From Marinomonas sp. UCMA 3892 (GTDB lineage Bacteria > Pseudomonadota > Gammaproteobacteria > Pseudomonadales > Marinomonadaceae): a stretch of 64,000 bases of DNA. The position numbers were made by a program, and so were the translations under genes. Below, in pieces: positions 58,414-64,000 of this stretch (position 1 is its first letter; every line of letters starts with the position of its first letter). The notes beneath the pieces are model-generated. The model saw only the letters and a program-made list of their open reading frames with translations. It was not told the DNA's origin and searched no databases. Location of the stretch: assembly GCF_012726345.1 (NCBI RefSeq), contig NZ_PTXN01000009.1, positions 206,345 to 270,344 of the forward strand, given 5' to 3'.

Positions 58414-58554
58414 TTATTTTTTAATATCGACCCAGGCATCCCACCCTTTCCACTCATCCATATCAGAATTACTTACTGTTTCAATATCCTCAAGGGATTC
58501 AGCGCGTCTATTAAACACCTGTACGTTCATCAATTTTTTAATTAAACGAGACAT
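58414..58554 (-). CDS. small protein of 46 residues, unknown
   Basis: Minus-strand frame starting MSRLIKKLMNVQVFNRRAES and ending DEWKGWDAWVDIKK. The first half is basic and the second acidic with four Trp. A strong ribosome site AAGGAAG lies seven bases before the ATG, and a bidirectional terminator follows about 75 bp after the stop. No membrane segment or known motif. I do not recognise it, but gene signals on both sides make it likely to be expressed. Confidence 0.68.
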   Translation of the reverse strand: MSRLIKKLMNVQVFNRRAESLEDIETVSNSDMDEWKGWDAWVDIKK

Positions 58555-58604
58555 CTAAGCTTCCTTATCTTTCATGATTTTGGAAATATCATGCTAGCAT
58601 TGAA

Positions 58605-58682
58605 AAACTAAAGGGTACGTCAGCAACCCCTAAAGAAAGTCTCTTTCCCTATTACTCGAACTATCCTTTAGTTTCTTGACGT
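58605..58682. repeat. long-stem inverted repeat upstream of the 46-codon gene
   Basis: aaactaaagg (58605-58614) pairs with cctttagttt (58665-58674), and acgtca (58618-58623) has its complement tgacgt at 58677-58682. A nested gaaag/ctttc pair lies in the loop. It is either paeA 3' structure or a leader of the small gene; the T run after it on the minus strand is short. Confidence 0.5.
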
Positions 58683-58786
58683 ATAGTTCTTATATGAGGT
58701 AAAAAACACTCTAATACGTCTAAAAATAACACAATATGAATGCTTTAAGGAGATTGCTCTTTATTCAGGCCATGATCGAGAAAGTG

Positions 58787-60070
58787 TCATGATTTTTTCA
58801 TCCGCGTTACTAATAGCTGCTCGACTCTCACGCCTTCCAAATCCAGTACTTCAAACTTGTAGCCTTCATAGACAAAAAAATCTGTACGCTTGGGCAAGCG
58901 TTTTAAGCTGTACGTAATAAAGCCACCAAGTGTTTCATACTGAGTTCGGTCAGGAAACTCTTCTATACTCAAACTGCGCATCACGTCATTAATCGGCGTT
59001 AACCCTTCAATCAACCAAGAATTCGGATCACGCTGTACTATTTGCTCTTCATCATGCGGTGTTAATAAACCGCCCATAAAGCCACCCAATAAATCTTTCA
59101 CTGTCACGATACCTACGATAGTCGCGTATTCATTTACAATGACAGCAAAAGCTTGTGGCGCTACGCGGAAAGCATTAAGCGCTTCGGAAAGAGTTAATGT
59201 TTCTGGTAGATAAAACACTTCTTTATCTACTTTTTCAGGCTTAATCTGCGCAGGCTCGCCCTTTAGCACCAAACGTAATATCTCTTTCGATTCAATAATA
59301 CCTTCGATTTTGTCCAAACTGCCATTACAGACCAAAAAATCGTTATGCGGATGGTCAATAATTTTCTGGCTGATTTCTTCACTACTGTCATCAATATCAA
59401 AATAGATAATTTGATCACGAGGCGTCATGGTGCTAGAAATGTTTCGCGTTTCTAATTCAAATACATTACCAATCAGCTGATACTCTTGACTCTGCAAACT
59501 GCCATCTTCAGCGCCAGCGTCCATCATGGCAACAATGTCTTCTGTGGTAACCACTTCTTGACGCTCAATAGGTACATTGAACAAACGCAGAATTAAATTA
59601 GTAAAACCGTTAAACAGAAAAACCACTGGCGTTAAGATGAAAGTCACCCAAAGCATTGGTGTAACCATTCGAATAGCCACGGCTTCAGGCATAATCATCG
59701 CTAAACGCTTAGGTAGAAGATCTGCAAATAAGATAAACAGTGACGTTAAACAAAGAAAAGAAAAGACAAAGCTGACTTGATCCAATAAAGGACCAGAATA
59801 AAGCAAACTTACTACTTGCTTTATATATGGTGTAAGTGCTTGCTCACCTACAATACCGCCCAAAATAGCAATCGCATTTAGGACGATTTGAATCATAGCA
59901 AAAAAAGCACCCGGCTTTTGTTGCAAGGTGAGAACAGCTTGCGCTTTAACATTGCCCTCATCAGCGAGAACGCGCAATTTAATTTTCCTTGCTGCCGCCA
60001 TGCCTATTTCAGACATAGCAAACAATGCACTGGCAATAATCAATAAGCCAATACTAAACACATCACTCAT
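58787..60070 (-). CDS. paeA: CNNM/CorC-family transporter PaeA (YtfL)
   Basis: 427 aa. DUF21/CNNM membrane domain with four hydrophobic segments (to about 165), a CBS pair (about 205-335) and a CorC_HlyC domain (about 345-425). EIGMAAARKIKLRVLADEGN and NVFELETRNISSTMTPRDQI match E. coli YtfL/PaeA closely. PaeA is implicated in cadaverine/putrescine export; the family otherwise handles Mg2+. Single gene. Confidence 0.9.
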   Translation of the reverse strand: MSDVFSIGLLIIASALFAMSEIGMAAARKIKLRVLADEGNVKAQAVLTLQQKPGAFFAMIQIVLNAIAILGGIVGEQALTPYIKQVVSLLYSGPLLDQVSFVFSFLCLTSLFILFADLLPKRLAMIMPEAVAIRMVTPMLWVTFILTPVVFLFNGFTNLILRLFNVPIERQEVVTTEDIVAMMDAGAEDGSLQSQEYQLIGNVFELETRNISSTMTPRDQIIYFDIDDSSEEISQKIIDHPHNDFLVCNGSLDKIEGIIESKEILRLVLKGEPAQIKPEKVDKEVFYLPETLTLSEALNAFRVAPQAFAVIVNEYATIVGIVTVKDLLGGFMGGLLTPHDEEQIVQRDPNSWLIEGLTPINDVMRSLSIEEFPDRTQYETLGGFITYSLKRLPKRTDFFVYEGYKFEVLDLEGVRVEQLLVTRMKKS

Positions 60071-60297
60071 TTCTTTCTCTCTTTTCCGAAAAGGCTAACT
60101 CAAACGCGGACAGGAATATTCTATTCCTAAGGCAAAATATATAAATATAAGCGCATTATAGAAGGAAGTTGAGTCGATACAACGCTTATTTTTTATACTT
60201 TCAGAAGGGTAAAATGCAATATTAAATACCTTTACGAAGACGTAGAATAAAGCAGTTAAACGGTACTCAAAACTTCTCTTAATTCACAAGGTTGACC

Positions 60298-60705
60298 ATG
60301 ATAATCACACTCACTACACCAGCCATGTTGTTTCCTGCGGTTTCACTATTGCTGCTGGCCTACACCAACCGCTTTGTGACATTGGCCTCGATTATCCGTA
60401 ACTTTGACCCAAAACTAGAAGACGCAAACATCACAGAACAAATAACGAACCTACGTAAGCGAATTTATTTAATAAGACGTATGCAGGAAGCTGGCGTTAT
60501 CAGCTTTTTCCTTTGCGTATTATCTATGATGGCGATCTACCTCGAATATCAACAAGTTGGCAGCTACATTTTTGGCGCTAGCCTTGTTTGTTTAATGTAT
60601 TCTCTGTATCTATCTGTCAGAGAAATCACTATTTCATGCGATGCATTAGAAGTACATCTGCAACACTTTAGTACCAATTTCAAAAAACAAAATCGGAAAA
60701 AATAG
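60298..60705 (+). CDS. DUF2721 family membrane protein
   Basis: 135 aa with an N-terminal helix (about 5-24), a cytoplasmic charged loop around NLRKRIYLIRRMQEAG and two adjacent helices (about 65-108), then a basic tail. It has the family's ITLTTPAMLFPAVSLLLLAYTNRF start. Function unknown. The ATG at 60298 has AAGG upstream; a TTG two codons earlier is in frame. Confidence 0.85.
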   Translation: MIITLTTPAMLFPAVSLLLLAYTNRFVTLASIIRNFDPKLEDANITEQITNLRKRIYLIRRMQEAGVISFFLCVLSMMAIYLEYQQVGSYIFGASLVCLMYSLYLSVREITISCDALEVHLQHFSTNFKKQNRKK

Positions 60706-60721
60706 AGCCCATCAGGCTTCG

Positions 60722-61669
60722 CTACCTCAAGATTTGAACATTAAATCCTTTCAAAGAAGAGCTAGCAGAATACTGCGAAAAATAGTCAGCGAAGTTTTCA
60801 TCGATGACTTTTTTGTGAGTCTGACTGGCATGCCGAAGAAACAGCGTGCCATTTTTGCGAATAGCAAGTCCTTGGTGTGAGACATTCATATTCGTACCAA
60901 TATATTGCTTTAATAACCAATCAGGACGAACCATACTAATCACGCTACCAGAAGGGATTCGATCTAATAAAACTTGGTTAACATGCCGATCACGACCAAG
61001 AAACAATTCAGTTAACGGAACATAAGGTAAATAAGCGGGTTCTGGGACAAAAGCCTTTCCTTCTGCATGCAACTGAGCCAATAACTCCCGACAATCGCGG
61101 GAAGACTCTGCATCACAATGAATCACATCACTGCTAATACGTTGATACCAGGCGGCTTTATCGACAATCGTCTTTGCAACTCGAGCACCACCATTAGCAA
61201 CATCTGGCGTTATATCTTGCAAAATAGCTTGATTATTATGAAACCAATCTAAGCTAGGGAAATGATTTCGCGTCACAAAAGACACTTTTGCATCTTTGTA
61301 ACGCAAACGCATCAAGTTTGTTTTAAATGCTTCAGAAGTGGATGACATTGCACCAGCCAATACCGTTTCAACATAGGTAGTACAATCAAATACATCAAAA
61401 CGAGTAAGAGGATCTTTGTCATATTTTCCCTGTTCACCTTCCCCAACACTGCCACCTACATACGCAGAACCAAGTAAAATACGACTCAAAGTATCTATTT
61501 TTTCTGCATAATTCGAAGCTGAAGAAGCGGAAAGTTTAGTAGAGTTATCATCTATTGTTTTATAGAAAAGCACTTTATTCGTCGAATCAAGTACATTAAT
61601 AGCCATAGCAGGCGACAAGAAAAGAATGAGTGTACTGACAACAACCGCTTTTTTAATACTACCCTTCAT
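60722..61669 (-). CDS. DUF1460 family periplasmic protein
   Basis: 315 aa with a signal peptide (KKAVVVSTLILFLSPAMA). The body has the DUF1460 Cys-containing motif LTRFDVFDCTTYVETVLAG, VTRNHFPSLDWFHNN (His) and a late NVSHQGLAI (His), which fit an NlpC/P60-like cysteine amidase site. An N-acetylmuramoyl-L-alanine amidase-like activity is proposed for the family. It is convergent with the DUF2721 gene, 16 bp away. Confidence 0.88.
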   Translation of the reverse strand: MKGSIKKAVVVSTLILFLSPAMAINVLDSTNKVLFYKTIDDNSTKLSASSASNYAEKIDTLSRILLGSAYVGGSVGEGEQGKYDKDPLTRFDVFDCTTYVETVLAGAMSSTSEAFKTNLMRLRYKDAKVSFVTRNHFPSLDWFHNNQAILQDITPDVANGGARVAKTIVDKAAWYQRISSDVIHCDAESSRDCRELLAQLHAEGKAFVPEPAYLPYVPLTELFLGRDRHVNQVLLDRIPSGSVISMVRPDWLLKQYIGTNMNVSHQGLAIRKNGTLFLRHASQTHKKVIDENFADYFSQYSASSSLKGFNVQILR

Positions 61670-61784
61670 ACATATTCCTACTCATACTGCTTTCAATTTG
61701 AAACATAAAAAAACAATCCTTGTTTAAAAAACAATCGCCCTATTGTGCTAGACTCAACTAATAATTTGAAATAAAGGCTCGACC

Positions 61785-62054
61785 ATGCAAATCAATAACT
61801 CGTCATTTATTTATGGCCAACAAGGTCTACAGCGTAGCCAAGACAAGCTAGATCAAGCAAGCCAGAAAGTAGCAGACGCATCAACACAAACATTGAGCCA
61901 GCCCGCTTCAGCCCAAAACTCTGGATTTTACGGCTCTCCTATTCAAGATGGCTTGATAGAAGCAAAAAGCAGTGTATTAGAAGCGCAAGCTAATGCCAAA
62001 GTTCTAGATACTTCCGACAAGACCATTGGCCGCCTTATCGACATCACAGTTTAA
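61785..62054 (+). CDS. small protein with flagellar-rod-like C-terminus
   Basis: 89 aa, Gln/Ser/Ala-rich. The C-terminal SSVLEAQANAKVLDTSDKTIGRLIDI resembles the end helix of FlgC/FlgE/FlgG rod and hook proteins (a Q-x-NAK-VL-T-D pattern), and the start INNSSFIYGQQGLQRSQ resembles their N-terminal helix. A mini-protein made only of the two terminal helices is inferred. No signal peptide; no flagellar gene is adjacent. Confidence 0.7.
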   Translation: MQINNSSFIYGQQGLQRSQDKLDQASQKVADASTQTLSQPASAQNSGFYGSPIQDGLIEAKSSVLEAQANAKVLDTSDKTIGRLIDITV

Positions 62055-62075
62055 ATAATCTGATCTACTTACAGC

Positions 62076-62414
62076 TTAAACATTTGATCCCAGCAACTCA
62101 TGAATTTCATCAACCGATGTAAAACGCACAATACGAGCAACTTCTTGCCCATCTCGAAGCAAGATTAATGTAGGCCAAAGCTTTACGCCAAATTGGCGGC
62201 CTAGCCGCTTTCCTTTACCGTCAAATACCTTAATATGAATCAGCTCAAAATGTGATTTCATGACCTCTTCAAGCGCATTACAAGAAGCCTGACAATGACC
62301 ACACCAAGGCGCCCCAAACTCTAAAATAGCCATACCTTTTAGGCTATTGATCTCATCAAGACTTGGGGATTCTTCTGTATATTCTGGATTAAACCCTATT
62401 TGCATTGCTTGCAT
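62076..62414 (-). CDS. thioredoxin-like protein
   Basis: 112 aa thioredoxin fold with the redox motif APWCGHCQASC (CGHC, as in protein disulfide isomerase rather than CGPC) and the cis-Pro region VKLWPTLILLRDGQEV. There is no signal peptide, so it is cytoplasmic. I start at the ATG at 62414, which has AGAGG upstream; an in-frame TTG lies six codons before. Confidence 0.9.
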   Translation of the reverse strand: MQAMQIGFNPEYTEESPSLDEINSLKGMAILEFGAPWCGHCQASCNALEEVMKSHFELIHIKVFDGKGKRLGRQFGVKLWPTLILLRDGQEVARIVRFTSVDEIHELLGSNV

Positions 62415-62504
62415 CAAAAAGCCTCTCTTCAATGTTTGAACAAATCATGTCTATATGAGATAACGCATTACTAAACTCTAATTATTTTCTAAGGATCAAA
62501 GACT

Positions 62505-62882
62505 ATGTTCAGTCACGTTATGCTAGGTGCTAATGACATACAAGCTTCAAAAACCTTCTATGATGCCATTTTTAAAACGCTGGGGTGCAACGAAGGATTT
62601 ATTGATCCGAAAGGAAGATGTTTTTATCGCACAGACACGGGGACTTTCGCCATTACAAAACCAATCAATGGCGAAGCGGCAACTCATGGTAATGGCAGCA
62701 CAATTGGATTTTCAGCTACTTCAGAAGAGATGGTAAACGCGTGGCATGAAGCAGGCATTAAGAATGGTGGTACCACCTGTGAAGATGCGCCTGGCATTCG
62801 TTCATTAGGATCCATGCAGTTATATCTTGCCTATCTAAGAGATCCATCCGGCAATAAACTTTGCGCCATGTATAGAGTTTGA
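62505..62882 (+). CDS. VOC family protein
   Basis: 125 aa glyoxalase/bleomycin-resistance fold. The N-terminal FSHVMLGANDIQASKTFYDA (His) and C-terminal YLRDPSGNKLCAMYRV are typical of small VOC proteins of unknown substrate. The usual final Glu ligand is replaced (NKLCAM), so metal binding is uncertain. Monocistronic. Confidence 0.9.
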   Translation: MFSHVMLGANDIQASKTFYDAIFKTLGCNEGFIDPKGRCFYRTDTGTFAITKPINGEAATHGNGSTIGFSATSEEMVNAWHEAGIKNGGTTCEDAPGIRSLGSMQLYLAYLRDPSGNKLCAMYRV

Positions 62883-62894
62883 TCATTTAATCAC

Positions 62895-62930
62895 ATCAGG
62901 TAGTCACTATTCGTTCAGTTACTACCTGAT
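62895..62930. terminator. imperfect hairpin between convergent genes
   Basis: atcaggtagtcact pairs with agttactacctgat with one mismatch, overlapping the end of the minus-strand gene. No T tract, so a weak terminator at most. Confidence 0.45.
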
Positions 62931-63212
62931 AACATTAAACTCTTCTCGACACTCATCAGAGCCCATTTCGAACTCACGGCAAATCCATGGACGATTTTCG
63001 TAAATCGTACACAAAAAAGTATCTCTATTAACAGCCGAACACCAACCATCATCTAATCTAAGCATGGTTTCTCCTCCCCACTTATCTACCGATATATGTT
63101 TGTCTGGCACACCAGTATCACTGATTATCATCACTTCCATACGGCAGCAGCAAGCTTGACAGTTAGAGCAAGTCACATCAGATTCAGCAATATTTTTAAG
63201 AGCGATATTCAT
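62922..63212 (-). CDS. YkgJ-family cysteine cluster protein
   Basis: 96 aa from the chosen start. Eight cysteines, including CSNCQACCCRMEV and late DGWCSAVNRDTFLCTIYENRPWICREFEMG (read in parts), fit the zinc/iron-chelating CxxCxxCC family. Function unknown. The frame is open upstream to 63344; those codons do not match the family. No strong ribosome site is visible at 63212. Confidence 0.8.
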   Translation of the reverse strand: MNIALKNIAESDVTCSNCQACCCRMEVMIISDTGVPDKHISVDKWGGETMLRLDDGWCSAVNRDTFLCTIYENRPWICREFEMGSDECREEFNVIR

Positions 63213-63388
63213 AAATAACGACGGATTACCAAGAAGAGAAATATTGTGTAGAGTGACACGCTCGATGTCACGAGCGAAGCCTATACAGAAGTGAATAATA
63301 TACACGCGATCTAGCTTGGAAGATATTGATGAAAAACAAACCAACCAAACTAGATCGATAAGAAGCGTAAAAAACCAACAGTTAAAAT

Positions 63389-64000
63389 TTATACCTTAAA
63401 TTTAACCACCAATTCATTTAGCTCAATGGCTAATCGAGTTAATTCCGCTGTGCTTGCACTGGTTTGGTTTGCACCAACTACTGTTTGTGCTGCCAAGTCA
63501 CTAATGGTCGTAATGTTGCCATCAATTTCTTTCGCAACATTAGACTGCTCCTCTGCTGCACTCGCAATTATATGGTTACTATCACTAATCGCAATAATAC
63601 GGGCAGTAATTTGCTCCAACGCCTTCGCAGCTTCAGCCGCAACTGTTTGAGCTTGATTGGTTTTTTGACTGGTGCTTTCCATTGAAGACACGGCTTCATT
63701 TGCTGAAAGCTGAACCTGACGAACCATGGTTTCAATTTCACCTGTTGATTCTTGAGTTCGATGAGCAAGACTTCTTACTTCATCTGCCACTACCGCAAAA
63801 CCTCGGCCAGCTTCACCGGCACGTGCCGCTTCAATTGCTGCGTTTAAAGCTAATAAGTTTGTCTGTTCTGCAACCGCACGAATCACATCAAGGATCTGAC
63901 CAATCGACGCGACTTGTTCAGCCAATTGGTTAATTACTCGGGTACTGGTCGTCATCTCTTTATTCATATCAAGAATAACGGCCGTTGTATCACCAACACG
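63389..64000 (-). CDS. methyl-accepting chemotaxis protein (5' part beyond window)
   Basis: The C-terminal 203 codons of a chemoreceptor signalling domain. The frame is open to the right window edge, so the sensor part lies outside. The tip [20 protein letters not shown] is canonical. The C-terminus ([12 protein letters not shown]) has no CheR pentapeptide. An internal Met at 63967 should not be taken as the start. Confidence 0.93.
   Translation of the reverse strand, partial: RVGDTTAVILDMNKEMTTSTRVINQLAEQVASIGQILDVIRAVAEQTNLLALNAAIEAARAGEAGRGFAVVADEVRSLAHRTQESTGEIETMVRQVQLSANEAVSSMESTSQKTNQAQTVAAEAAKALEQITARIIAISDSNHIIASAAEEQSNVAKEIDGNITTISDLAAQTVVGANQTSASTAELTRLAIELNELVVKFKV

Noticed and set aside
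63213..63344. Longer N-terminus for the cysteine-cluster protein
   Set aside because: The 44 extra codons have no family similarity. The chosen Met starts just before the first conserved cysteines, although its ribosome site is weak.

Overview
The window is about 64 kb of chromosome from a low-to-mid GC marine gammaproteobacterium, most like Marinomonas or a close Oceanospirillales relative. The evidence is gene content and order (clpA-clpS/cspD, mnmA-hflD-icd-purB-roxA, folE-folM, pitA, monomeric NADP isocitrate dehydrogenase), gammaproteobacterial LexA, Fur and Pho-type operators, and compact intergenic spaces with strong hairpin terminators. The genus is an inference. I see no prophage, insertion sequence, CRISPR array, rRNA or tRNA. 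Both ends cut a gene: clpA at the left and a chemoreceptor at the right.

Layout. 1-8.7 kb: proteolysis and tRNA/rRNA modification (clpA, clpS, cspD, rluE, nudJ, mnmA, hflD), then icd. 8.8-17.6 kb: a chemoreceptor, purB, roxA, a GNAT acetyltransferase, fklB, a Fur-box small membrane protein, a universal stress protein and topB behind a near-consensus LexA box. 17.6-27.6 kb: a LysE exporter, a pair of paralogous unknown membrane-anchored proteins, pitA, sdaA, an aldehyde dehydrogenase with divergent AraC regulator, and an MFS pump. 27.9-37 kb: a second MFS pump, folE-folM (tetrahydromonapterin), a Tat-exported dienelactone-hydrolase-like protein, an envelope-lipid group (glycosyltransferase, PAP2 phosphatase, pldA) and a small operon with a CHMI-like isomerase, a GhrA-like dehydrogenase and a VOC protein.

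37.4-47.9 kb is the most distinctive part: one tightly packed ten-gene chemosensory operon. The core order cheY-cheA-cheW-receptor-cheR-cheD-cheB matches the P. aeruginosa che2 (F7-type) cluster, and the receptor ends in the same CheR-binding pentapeptide, GWEEF. Three genes precede it: a membrane-anchored receptor-tip protein with a CheZ-like D-x3-Q motif, a STAS protein, and a response regulator fused to a PP2C phosphatase and a HATPase (partner switching). CheA carries five GYGFF/GFGFF motifs in an acidic linker where a P2 domain would normally sit. The first protein and CheD share the C-terminus SGD[IV]DLF.

48-64 kb holds an FMN glutamate-synthase-like protein, a GGDEF-EAL protein, a PhoX-type phosphatase with an upstream 11-bp-periodic Pho-box-like array, a MmcQ/YjbR protein, the ABC-F protein YbiT, a yqjD-yqjE-like group, an unrecorded 46-codon gene with a strong ribosome binding site, the polyamine-exporter-like paeA, several small conserved proteins, a thioredoxin-like protein, a VOC protein, a cysteine-cluster protein and a truncated chemoreceptor.
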